This document shows, in pieces, positions 32,755-40,310 of a stretch of 64,000 bases of DNA; within the stretch, counting starts at the first letter, position 1; every line of letters starts with the position of its first letter. A model generated the notes under the pieces. It had not been told where the DNA came from. It did no database searches and saw nothing but the letters and a program-made list of their open reading frames with translations. Location of the stretch: NCBI GenBank assembly GCA_050157065.1, contig CP189573.1. One strand, given 5' to 3'. The DNA comes from Avipropionibacterium sp050157065 (lineage in GTDB: Bacteria; Actinomycetota; Actinomycetes; Propionibacteriales; Propionibacteriaceae). A program made the translations under genes and the position numbers.

Positions 32755-34188
32755 TCAGTAACGGTACTGCTCCGACTTGTACGGCCCGGCGACCGGGATG
32801 CCGAGGTAGTCCGCCTGCTTCTGGCTGAGCTCGGTGAGCTCGACCCCCAACGCCGGCAGGTGCAGCCGCGCCACCAGCTCGTCGAGGTGCTTGGGCAGCA
32901 CGTACACCCCGGTCGGATACTCCGCGGTGCGGGTGTAGAGCTCGATCTGCGCCAACACCTGGTTGGTGAACGAGTTGCTCATCACGAAGCTCGGGTGTCC
33001 GGTGGCGTTGCCGAGGTTCATCAGGCGTCCTTCGGACAGCACGATGATCGAGTGCGGTGCGGGCCCGTCGGCGTCGAACACCCACTCGTCGACCTGCGGC
33101 TTGATGGTGACCCGCTTGGCGCCGCTGCGCTGCAACCCGGCCATGTCGATCTCGTTGTCGAAGTGGCCGATGTTGGCGACGATCGCCTGGTGCTTCATCT
33201 GCTTCATCGCGTCGATGCCGATCACGTCCAGGCAGCCCGTCGCGGTGACGAAGATGTCGGCGTACGGCAGCGCCTGGGACAGCGTGGTGACCTGGTAGCC
33301 GTCCATCGCCGCCTGCAGCGCACAGATCGGGTCGATCTCGGTGACGATCACCCGGGCTCCCTGCCCACGCAGGGATTCCGCACATCCCTTGCCGACGTCG
33401 CCGTACCCGCAGACGACCGCGACCTTACCGCCGATCAGCACGTCGACGGCCCGGTTCAGCCCGTCGACCAGGGAGTGGCGGCAGCCGTACCGGTTGTCGA
33501 ACTTCGACTTGGTGACCGCGTCGTTGACGTTGATCGCCGGGAACAGCAGGGTCTGGTTGCGCTGCCGCTCGTACAGCCGCATCACCCCGGTGGTGGTCTC
33601 CTCGGTGACGCCGCGCAACCCGTTGGCGATCGCGACCCAGTCCACGGTCCTGTCGGCGATCGAGGCGGCGAGCACCCGCAGCACCTCGGCGTACTCCTCG
33701 GAGTCGTCGGGCCCCGCCGCCGGCACCTCGCCGGCCTTGCTGAACTCGACGCCGAGGTGGACCAACATGGTCGCGTCCCCACCGTCGTCCAGGATCATCG
33801 TGGGCAGCTCGTCACCCCAGTCGAGGATCTGCTGGGTGCACCACCAGTACTCCTCCAGCGTCTCGCCCTTCCAGGCGAACACGGGCACCCCGGCCGGCTC
33901 CTCGGGCGTCCCGGTGCCGACCACGATCGCGGCGGCGGCATGGTCCTGGGTGGAGAAGATGTTGCAGCTCGCCCAGCGCACGTCCGCGCCGAGGGCGACC
34001 AAGGTCTCGATCAGCACCGCGGTCTGCACCGTCATGTGCAGCGACCCGGCGATCCGCGCCCCGGCGAGTGGCTTGCTGTCCCCGTACTGCTCCCGCATCG
34101 CCATCAGGCCCGGCATCTCGTGCTCGGCCAGCCGGATCTCCCGCCGTCCGAAATCGGCCAGCGACAGGTCTGCCACGCGAAAGTCCAT
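32755..34188 (-). CDS. ahcY: adenosylhomocysteinase
   Basis: Splits S-adenosylhomocysteine into adenosine and homocysteine, relieving product inhibition of methyltransferases. About 477 residues, with the longer actinobacterial/eukaryotic architecture. Visible are IAGSLHMTVQTAVLIETL, SCNIFSTQDHAAAAI, the NAD loop VVCGYGDVGKGCAESL, NIGHFDNEIDM, and the C-terminal PYKSEQYRY that reaches into the neighbouring subunit. GGAG lies eight bases before the ATG. The 283-base upstream region contains a striking 19-base repeat array and no SAH-riboswitch-like pattern that I could recognise. Confidence 0.98.
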   Translation of the reverse strand: MDFRVADLSLADFGRREIRLAEHEMPGLMAMREQYGDSKPLAGARIAGSLHMTVQTAVLIETLVALGADVRWASCNIFSTQDHAAAAIVVGTGTPEEPAGVPVFAWKGETLEEYWWCTQQILDWGDELPTMILDDGGDATMLVHLGVEFSKAGEVPAAGPDDSEEYAEVLRVLAASIADRTVDWVAIANGLRGVTEETTTGVMRLYERQRNQTLLFPAINVNDAVTKSKFDNRYGCRHSLVDGLNRAVDVLIGGKVAVVCGYGDVGKGCAESLRGQGARVIVTEIDPICALQAAMDGYQVTTLSQALPYADIFVTATGCLDVIGIDAMKQMKHQAIVANIGHFDNEIDMAGLQRSGAKRVTIKPQVDEWVFDADGPAPHSIIVLSEGRLMNLGNATGHPSFVMSNSFTNQVLAQIELYTRTAEYPTGVYVLPKHLDELVARLHLPALGVELTELSQKQADYLGIPVAGPYKSEQYRY

Positions 34189-34246
34189 GCTTCATCTCCT
34201 GAGTTCTGCGGTCACCGGCAGGCTACCCGTCCGGCCGAGTCGTCCC

Positions 34247-34376
34247 GGCACACGTTCCCCGGGCCATGGCACAGGTTGCTCGGTCCGGCACAGGTTGCTC
34301 GCCATGGCACAGGTTGCCTGCCATCGCACAGGTTGCCCGCCATCGCACAGGTTGCCGGCTCCGGAAACGTGTGTCG
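34247..34376. repeat. five tandem 19-bp repeats flanked by an inverted repeat, upstream of ahcY
   Basis: The core CACAGGTTGC starts at 34270, 34289, 34308, 34327 and 34346, an exact 19-base period, with linkers such as CCATGG or CCATCG. The array is bracketed by CACACGTTCC (34249) and its near inverse GGAAACGTGTG (34362-34372). A further inverted core, GAACCTGTGC, lies at 34384. Read along ahcY, each unit is GCAACCTGTGC, a GCA-N5-TGC dyad. There are no unique spacers, so it is not a CRISPR array. Confidence 0.9.
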
Positions 34377-34471
34377 CAACGAGGAACCTGTGCGACTGCG
34401 AGAAGTGGTGCCGTGAGACGGCGGTGGCCCTACCCCGACCAGGCGGCGAGCCGTACGGACCGGGCCGCGCG

Positions 34472-34999
34472 TCAGTCGTCGGAGTCGGGGTCGAAGACGT
34501 CGTCGACGGCCGTGACGGTCGGCCGGAGCTTGCGGACCCGGTTCTCCTGCCTACGGGTCCGCATCGCGACGGACGCGAGGGCGAGCTCGTAGCCCTCCAG
34601 ACCGAGTCCGGCGATGACACCGGTCACCACCGGCGAGACGACGGACCTGTGGCGGAACTCCTCGCGGGCGTGGATGTTGGACAGGTGCACCTCGATCACG
34701 GTGTTGGTGCACTGCGCCACGGCATCGGCGATCGCGATGTTGAAGTGGCTCCAGGCGGCCGGGTTGATGACCACCGGCACGTCGGCGTCGGCGGCGGCAT
34801 GCAGCCAGCTGATCATCTCGGCCTCGGCATCGGTCTGTCGCACGTCGACCAACAACCCCAGCTGCGCACCACGCCGGGCCAACCGGTCGGCCAGTTCGTC
34901 GTGGGTGGTGGTCCCGTACACCTCCGGTTGGCGTCGACCCAACCGACCGAGGTTCGGTCCGTTCAGGACCAGCACGTACCTGGCGTCGTCAGTGCTCAC
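34472..34999 (-). CDS. aroQ: type II 3-dehydroquinate dehydratase
   Basis: Dehydrates 3-dehydroquinate in the shikimate pathway. About 175 residues, slightly longer than the 150-residue norm because of a charged C-terminal tail. LNGPNLGRLGRRQPEVYG includes the catalytic tyrosine region, VINPAAWSHFNIAIADA carries the active-site Asn and His of the lid, and EVHLSNIHAREEFRHRS supplies the substrate-binding His and Ser. The variant AAWSHFN differs from the usual GAFTHTS but keeps Asn-Pro and His. The GTG at 34999 has no clear ribosome site. No other aro genes are adjacent. Confidence 0.93.
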   Translation of the reverse strand: MSTDDARYVLVLNGPNLGRLGRRQPEVYGTTTHDELADRLARRGAQLGLLVDVRQTDAEAEMISWLHAAADADVPVVINPAAWSHFNIAIADAVAQCTNTVIEVHLSNIHAREEFRHRSVVSPVVTGVIAGLGLEGYELALASVAMRTRRQENRVRKLRPTVTAVDDVFDPDSDD

Positions 35000-35093
35000 G
35001 ACCGCACATTCTGTCAGATGGGTGGGCCCCGACCGACGAACAGGCCGTCAGCTCCGCCCGGCCACCGGCGCGTCCTCCCCCGGCGCCGGCGAC

Positions 35094-36140
35094 TCAGCCG
35101 CCATGGCGTCCGAGACCGACGGCCAGGTACGCGACCCCGTACCGCCCGAGCTGGAGCAGCCCGGCGTACCGGGACAGCTCGTCACCCTCGTCGTGCTGCA
35201 CCACCGACACCCGGACGTCCTGCCGGTCGGCGGCCGCGGTGAGCCCGATCCGGGCCGCCGCGACGCCCTCGTCGGCCGCCCCGTCGTCGAACACCACCAG
35301 CACGGGCCGGGAACTGGCGCTGTCCTCGAACGGGTCGGCGAACGGATCACGGACGGCTGCCTGCTCGATCACCGGCAACAGGGCCTCGGCGTCGGCGGCG
35401 AGCGCGGGACGCCCGGAGACCGACCGGAACCCCTCGGCGGTACGCCGGGCCGCCCGTGCGGCGAGGGTCGAGCCACCCCACACCAGTGGGGTGGCGTCGG
35501 CCAGCACCAGCGCCAGGTCCTTGCCCGGGTTGGTGGCCAGGTCGACATGTGGGGAGGAACGCCGGGCGACGTCGTCGAGCACGTCGGCGATCAGCTCGGG
35601 GTGGACGGCCGGCCCCAGCCCGAGTCGATGGAGGGCGGCGCAGGTGATCACCGCCGCGGCCAGGTTGTCGCCGGTCCGAGCCGTCAGGAAGGTGGTCCCC
35701 GACGACTGGGCGTGGTCGACCAGCGGGGAGTCGTCGGCGCAGGTGACGAGCAACCGGGCCCCACGCCGTACGGCTTCGTGTGCGGTCGCGATGAGCTGCG
35801 ACTGCCCGCGGGCGGCGTCGTCAAGCACATCCGGCGACTGCGGGGCGAGCACCACGACCAGGTCGAGCGGCCCGACCCAGCCCGGCAGTCCGGCCGAGGG
35901 CCATGCGACGAACGGCACCGGGCAGACCGGCTCCAGCAGACCGCGCACGAGCCGGGCCTCGGGACCCACCGCGACCACGGCGCGCGGTCGGTCAGCCGCG
36001 TCCAACCCGCTGATCGCCCCCTCGCTGGCCTCGCACTCGATCCGGACCCGCCCGCCGGCCTCGGCCAGGTGGCGCAGCACGGGATCGGCGGCCGCCAGGG
36101 TCCGTTCGTCCTCGAGCCGGTAGTCGTCGAAGTCGGTCAT
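35094..36140 (-). CDS. SIS-domain phosphosugar isomerase-like protein
   Basis: About 348 residues, matching the actinobacterial protein encoded next to manB (mycobacterial Rv3256c-like position). The N-terminal half is a SIS-like fold with PRAVVAVGPEARLVRGLLEP and DLVVVLAPQSPD. The C-terminal half (NPGKDLALVLADATPLVWGG; VLVVFDDGAADEG) resembles the bacterial phosphoglucose/phosphomannose isomerase C-terminal region. It may act on mannose/glucose-6-phosphate to feed manB, but the catalytic residues are not obvious, so the assignment is tentative. CAGACT lies seven bases before the ATG. Confidence 0.75.
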   Translation of the reverse strand: MTDFDDYRLEDERTLAAADPVLRHLAEAGGRVRIECEASEGAISGLDAADRPRAVVAVGPEARLVRGLLEPVCPVPFVAWPSAGLPGWVGPLDLVVVLAPQSPDVLDDAARGQSQLIATAHEAVRRGARLLVTCADDSPLVDHAQSSGTTFLTARTGDNLAAAVITCAALHRLGLGPAVHPELIADVLDDVARRSSPHVDLATNPGKDLALVLADATPLVWGGSTLAARAARRTAEGFRSVSGRPALAADAEALLPVIEQAAVRDPFADPFEDSASSRPVLVVFDDGAADEGVAAARIGLTAAADRQDVRVSVVQHDEGDELSRYAGLLQLGRYGVAYLAVGLGRHGG

Positions 36141-36233
36141 GGCGCAAAGTCTGCCGCGTGGACGCGGTGCACGCAGCCCGGGGCCGTCGGGGGTTCCGTG
36201 ACCGGGACGGTCCCCGACGCCACCACGGCCTGA

Positions 36234-36422
36234 TCAGCCGGCTCGGGTCCGCCGTGCCTCGTCGACCAGCAGCACCGGGATCTGGTCACGGACCGGGTAG
36301 GCCAGCGCACAGTCGGGTGCGGTGCAGATCAGCTCGTCGCGGTCATTATCAACAGCCAGCGCGGCATGGCACTGCGGACAGACCAGGATCTCCAGGAGTT
36401 CGGGCTTCAGTTCGACGGCCAT
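36234..36422 (-). CDS. Trm112-like zinc protein
   Basis: A small protein of about 62 residues. LLEILVCPQCHAAL provides the first CxxC, then LICTAPDCALAYPVRDQIPVLLVDEA provides the second Cys pair and the conserved C-terminal strand. Relatives act as stabilising partners of methyltransferases; bacterial roles are poorly defined. The ATG at 36422 is six bases after AAGGA. An ATG at 36428 would overlap the manB stop as ATGA, so the two are translationally linked either way. Confidence 0.9.
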   Translation of the reverse strand: MAVELKPELLEILVCPQCHAALAVDNDRDELICTAPDCALAYPVRDQIPVLLVDEARRTRAG

Positions 36423-36424
36423 GA

Positions 36425-37798
36425 TCATTCCTTCCCGGGCTCGTGGCGGGCCACGATGGCCAGCACTTCGTCCCGCAACTGTTCGACGGTGGCTCGGTCC
36501 GGTGCCTCGATGTTCAACCGGAGCAGGGGTTCGGTGTTGCTCGGTCGCAGGTTGACCCACCAGTCCTCACCGTGGACCATCAGGCCGTCCTCGTGGCCGA
36601 CGGTACCGCGCGACGCGAACGCCTCGGCGACCTCGGCCATGCAGCTGGCCGCGTCGACCACGGTGGAGTTGATCTCCCCCGATGCCTCGTACCGGGTGAA
36701 GTCGGCCACCAGGTCCGACAGTGGGCGGGTGTCGCGGCCGGCCAGGTTCAGGGTGTGCAGGGCCGCCAACATGCCGGTGTCGGCACCCCAGAAGTCGCGG
36801 AAGTAGTAGTGCGCGGAGTGCTCGCCACCGAACACCGCACCGTGCTGGGCCATCGCGGACTTCACGTACGTGTGGCCGACCCGGGAGACCACGACGGTGC
36901 CGCCGTGTTCGGCGACGATCTCGGCGACCGCCCGGGAGGTGATGGTGTTGGTGACGATCGTGCCCCCGGGTTCCCGGTCGAGTTCCTGGGCGGCGATCAC
37001 CGCGGTCAGCGTCGACGGGTTCACCACCTCGCCACGCTCGTCGATGATGAAGCACCGATCCGCGTCGCCGTCGAACACCAACGCCAGGTCCGCGTCGTGC
37101 TCGCGGACCGCGGCCTGGGCGTCGCGCAGGTTCGCCGGCTCCAGCGGGTTGGGCTGGTGGTTGGGGAAGCTGCCGTCCGGGTCGGTGTACAGCCCGATCA
37201 ACTCGGCGTCGATGTCGGCGAACACCGCCGGCAGGGTCAGCCCGGCCATGCCGTTGCCGGCGTCGGCTACGACCCGGAGGCGACGGATGCCGGACAGGTC
37301 GACCAGCGAGTGCAGGTGCGCGGCGTACGCCTCGAGCAGGTCCCGCTGCTCGACCCGACCGGCCTGATCGGCGGTTTCCGGTGCCGGCGCGTCGGCCAGC
37401 GACGCCAACCGCGACAGGTGTTCCGGGTCGACCGGCTGGGCCCCGGGCCGACAGAACTTGATCCCGTTCCACTGCCCGGGGTTGTGGCTCGCGGTGAACA
37501 TCGCTCCGGGCCGGTCCAGACTGCCCGAGGCGAACCACAGCAGGTCGGTGCTGGCCAGTCCGATGTCGATCACGTCGACACCGCGACTGGTGACGCCGGC
37601 GGCGAACGCAGCCGCCAGCTCGGGGCTGGAGGTACGCATGTCACGCCCGATCACGAGCTCGGGTCCGCCGGGCGTCAGCCCCAGCACGTCCACCCAGTGT
37701 GCACCGAGCAGCCGGGCACCTGCTGCGTCCCACTGCCGGTCGGCGCCGGAGACGATGCCACGGATGTCGTTGGCCTTGAAGATGTCTGGTGCGAGCAC
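36425..37798 (-). CDS. manB: phosphomannomutase/phosphoglucomutase
   Basis: Converts mannose-6-phosphate to mannose-1-phosphate, the substrate of manC encoded about 12 kb away. About 457 residues. The phosphoserine loop is FTASHNPGQWNGIKF, the Mg site is FDGDADRCF, the sugar-recognition loop is GGEHSAHYYF, and the phosphate-binding loop is LRPSNTEPLLRL. The GTG at 37798 is leaderless: TAGGCT lies six bases upstream, and the 15-base box-to-start sequence is identical to that of the RDD gene at 22961. Confidence 0.93.
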   Translation of the reverse strand: MLAPDIFKANDIRGIVSGADRQWDAAGARLLGAHWVDVLGLTPGGPELVIGRDMRTSSPELAAAFAAGVTSRGVDVIDIGLASTDLLWFASGSLDRPGAMFTASHNPGQWNGIKFCRPGAQPVDPEHLSRLASLADAPAPETADQAGRVEQRDLLEAYAAHLHSLVDLSGIRRLRVVADAGNGMAGLTLPAVFADIDAELIGLYTDPDGSFPNHQPNPLEPANLRDAQAAVREHDADLALVFDGDADRCFIIDERGEVVNPSTLTAVIAAQELDREPGGTIVTNTITSRAVAEIVAEHGGTVVVSRVGHTYVKSAMAQHGAVFGGEHSAHYYFRDFWGADTGMLAALHTLNLAGRDTRPLSDLVADFTRYEASGEINSTVVDAASCMAEVAEAFASRGTVGHEDGLMVHGEDWWVNLRPSNTEPLLRLNIEAPDRATVEQLRDEVLAIVARHEPGKE

Positions 37799-37810
37799 CG
37801 CGCCAGCCTA
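37796..37810 (-). promoter_or_regulatory. leaderless promoter box for manB
   Basis: TAGGCTGGCGCGGTG on the minus strand contains the -10 box, a six-base gap and the GTG start. The same 15 bases occur at 22949-22963. Confidence 0.55.
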
Positions 37811-37815
37811 GCCGT

Positions 37816-38223
37816 TCAGGCGGTGGTGCCGGGACGGACCGAGGCGGGGTCAGCCAACATCCGCAGGTGCCCGCGACGCCGTACCTCAACCATCCGTTCG
37901 GCCTCGGGTGCCCCGGCTGCCGGCCCGGCGTCGTTGGTGGTGCGTTCCTCGTACGAGAAGCCGACCTCACGCACGGCGTCGGCGAGCGCGAGCAGGTCGT
38001 CGGTGGACGGCTCCGGGTCGGCGTCGGCCGAGCTGATCCGGATCACCTCCCAGCCACGGGGTGCCGACAGCGACGTCGCGTGGCGCCGGCACAGGTCGTA
38101 CGTGTGTGGCTCCGGCCGGGTGGCCAACGGGCCGAGCACCGCCGTGGAGTCGGTGTAGACGTACGTGAGTGTCTGTACCGCCGACAGCGAGCAGCCGGAC
38201 TTCGAGCAGGGTCGGGACCTCAC
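37816..38223 (-). CDS. DUF3499 family protein
   Basis: A small actinobacterial protein of about 135 residues, unknown function. RSRPCSKSGCSLSAVQTLTY gives a paired-cysteine N-terminus, and YTDSTAVLGPLATRPEPHTY with DLCRRHATSLSAPRGWEVIR completes the conserved core, probably a zinc fold. The GTG at 38223 is leaderless, with TAGCGT seven bases upstream. It precedes manB by 17 bases. The link to manB and whiB2 is conserved in actinobacteria. Confidence 0.88.
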   Translation of the reverse strand: MRSRPCSKSGCSLSAVQTLTYVYTDSTAVLGPLATRPEPHTYDLCRRHATSLSAPRGWEVIRISSADADPEPSTDDLLALADAVREVGFSYEERTTNDAGPAAGAPEAERMVEVRRRGHLRMLADPASVRPGTTA

Positions 38224-38230
38224 GCGGGTG

Positions 38231-38405
38231 ACGCTACCGCCGCCCGACGGCTTCCCCGGGGATCCCACGCCGAGGCCGCCCCGGGTCGCTGCCGACGGCC
38301 GGGCCTGCCGCGAGCTGGCGATGCGGTCGCCGTGCACGACCGCGAGCGCGAGCGACGCAGGGTCGGCGTCGTCGTGTCCACGGTCGGGCCGGTGCGGCGT
38401 ACGCT
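38231..38405. promoter_or_regulatory. divergent leaderless promoters for DUF3499 and metallopeptidase-like genes
   Basis: TAGCGT (minus, 38236-38231) is seven bases before the DUF3499 GTG. TACGCT (plus, 38400-38405) is seven bases before the GTG at 38413. The roughly 190-base gap between the genes contains no other obvious element. Confidence 0.5.
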
Positions 38406-38412
38406 GGCAGGC

Positions 38413-38862
38413 GTGGCGACCCGACATCGTGACCTCCGCGGCCGCGGCATCCGTGGCCCGTTGGCGCGCCCCAATCCGTGGACCGGGGAGCCGGTCCCGG
38501 TCCCGCGTCCACCGCAGCGCGGGTCGTTGTTCGACCGGGCGGTGACCGAGGCCGTCGCCCGCGTGCGGCGCCACTGCCCCGAGGCCGTGGTGGGCGTCAC
38601 GATCGGGGTCGAGGAGGTCCCGCCGCCGCAGGCGCCGTGGGCGACCAGCCAGGTGCCACTCGCCGCGGCGGTCGAGGCAACCGCCGGCACCGCCGCCCAG
38701 GTCGTCATCTACCGCCGGCCGTTGGAGCACCGTGCCGCCTCCCGACGCGGCCTGCGCATCCTGGTCCACCGAACCCTGGTCGAACAGCTGGCGGCCCTGA
38801 CCGGACGCTCGATCTCCGACCTCGACCCGATCGGCTTCGCCGACGAGGACGACGACGACTGA
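38413..38862 (+). CDS. zincin-like metallopeptidase family protein, active site apparently lost
   Basis: About 149 residues, in the position of the mycobacterial metallopeptidase-family gene (Rv3259-like) between DUF3499 and whiB2. The segment RLVTRHRD-type basic N-terminus is followed by FDRAVTEAVARVRRHCPEAV, VGVTIGVEEVPPPQAPW, QVVIYRRPLEHRA and the region LRILVHRTLVEQLAALTGRS, where family members carry a zinc-binding HExxH. Here it reads HRTLVEQ, so the motif is missing. The last residues are acidic. The protein may therefore be a non-catalytic remnant. The GTG start is leaderless. Confidence 0.7.
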   Translation: MATRHRDLRGRGIRGPLARPNPWTGEPVPVPRPPQRGSLFDRAVTEAVARVRRHCPEAVVGVTIGVEEVPPPQAPWATSQVPLAAAVEATAGTAAQVVIYRRPLEHRAASRRGLRILVHRTLVEQLAALTGRSISDLDPIGFADEDDDD

Positions 38863-38897
38863 CCGGGCCACTCGACGAGCTCGAGGGACGGAAAGGA

Positions 38898-40310
38898 TCA
38901 GAACAGGATCATCGGTTCGTGTTCGGCGGGTGGCACCTGCGCCGCGACGGGCGTGCCGCCGAGCCCCAGCCACGCCAGGCCGGCGACCTGATCGGCGGTC
39001 GAGGCCAACGGCACCGCCGCGTGGACCCGCGTCCCGCTGGTGGTGAGCTGTGCCCACGCGCCGGCCGGGTCCATCGGTACGGCCCGGGTCCCGCCGGCAG
39101 GTAGCACGACGTCCTCGCTGACGAGCTCCGCACCGTCGGCACCTCGGACCACCACGGTGACGGTGGCCTCGGCGTCCCCGGCGTTGCTGACCACGAGCTC
39201 ACCGGTGGTGTCGGACACCGCCGGCAAGGCGACCACGGACTGCTGGTTGATCGGTGTGGTGGCGACGGCCGTGGTCCGGTCGACGGCCATCCCGCCGGCC
39301 TCGGAGGTGGCCAGCACCGCCCCGGTGACCGGCACCGTCGAGGTGACCCGGAGCCCGGTCGCCTCACCGCCCAGTGCATCGGCCAGCGCGAGTCGGACGG
39401 TCCGGCCGGCGGGGACGTCGATCCGGTCGCCGCCCTCGGGGATGAACGGTCCGCCGGCGCCGAGCGCCTCCACCGTGGCGGTGGCGCTCCGCTCCCCCGG
39501 GTTGACCAGCACGATCTCGCGACCGCCCGGGCCACCGGGAACACCGGGGATGACCAGGTCGGTGGCCGGGGCGACGGTCGGGGCGACCCAGTCGATGCCG
39601 GCCGGTTCGGTGCCGGCGCGGTGGCGGTCGACCGCGACCACCGACACCCGGCCCGCGGTCGTGCGCACCTGGGCGGCGATCGGCGCCTCACCGTCCACCA
39701 GGCCCTCCAGGAAGATGGTGCGGGTGCCCTGCGGCGGGATCGACAACCCGGACGACCCCGGTGCCGCGATCGGCCCCTCCGGGCCACGGAACCGCACCTC
39801 GACCTCGGCGGCCTGGGTGTCGGGGTTGGCGACGACGAGCGCGGAGAACTGGCCGCCGCTGGCCCCGAGCCCGGCGAACCAGTGCTCGGTCGCGGGTTGG
39901 GCACAGGCCTGTGCGGCGAGGCCGCGGTCGACCCCGTCGGCGGTCCGGGTGGCGAGCGTCGCGGCGGCGGTGGTGGCCATCGCCCGTTCCCCGACGACGG
40001 CGTACGCGGCGGCCGGCACGTCCTCGCGAACGACGCCCTCGGCGGTCAGCTCGGCCACCACATCACGTCGGCCGAGCTGGGTGACCGCGAGCGAGCCGTC
40101 GCCCACCCCGGCAGCGGCCAACTGCAGCGACCGCTCGTCGTCACCGTCGACCGGGCACAGCCGGGTGGTGCGCGGGTCGACGGTGTCGCCGGCCACCGGC
40201 GGCGGCTGGGCCTCGACGGGAACGAGGGTGCCGACCGCGACGACGAGCGCGGTCGCGACGATCGCGATCACCGGCAGCAGGATCCGCTGCTTGACCGTTG
40301 GGGTGCTCAT
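38898..40310 (-). CDS. DUF5719 family membrane-anchored protein
   Basis: About 470 residues with one N-terminal membrane helix (ILLPVIAIVATALVVAVGTL) and an extracytoplasmic beta-rich domain of repeated Ala/Val/Thr strands (GQFSALVVANPDTQAAEVEV; GREIVLVNPGERSATATVEA). No catalytic motif is visible. The ATG at 40310 overlaps the glycosyltransferase stop as ATGA, so it is produced with that enzyme and may be its partner in envelope glycan assembly. Confidence 0.85.
   Translation of the reverse strand: MSTPTVKQRILLPVIAIVATALVVAVGTLVPVEAQPPPVAGDTVDPRTTRLCPVDGDDERSLQLAAAGVGDGSLAVTQLGRRDVVAELTAEGVVREDVPAAAYAVVGERAMATTAAATLATRTADGVDRGLAAQACAQPATEHWFAGLGASGGQFSALVVANPDTQAAEVEVRFRGPEGPIAAPGSSGLSIPPQGTRTIFLEGLVDGEAPIAAQVRTTAGRVSVVAVDRHRAGTEPAGIDWVAPTVAPATDLVIPGVPGGPGGREIVLVNPGERSATATVEALGAGGPFIPEGGDRIDVPAGRTVRLALADALGGEATGLRVTSTVPVTGAVLATSEAGGMAVDRTTAVATTPINQQSVVALPAVSDTTGELVVSNAGDAEATVTVVVRGADGAELVSEDVVLPAGGTRAVPMDPAGAWAQLTTSGTRVHAAVPLASTADQVAGLAWLGLGGTPVAAQVPPAEHEPMILF

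Noticed and set aside
34247..34376. Possible CRISPR array from the 19-bp repeats
   Set aside because: Repeats are contiguous with tiny variable linkers, with no unique 30-40 base spacers and no cas genes in the window.
30214..34416. A 1,400-codon open frame on the plus strand
   Set aside because: It is antisense to the ATP-grasp/alpha-E and ahcY genes, whose family motifs are clear. Long antisense frames are normal at this GC content, and its composition is Arg/Gly/His-rich without a recognisable domain.
34189..34471. SAH riboswitch upstream of ahcY
   Set aside because: I looked for the conserved core pattern and found only the repeat array; no matching stem set could be drawn by eye.
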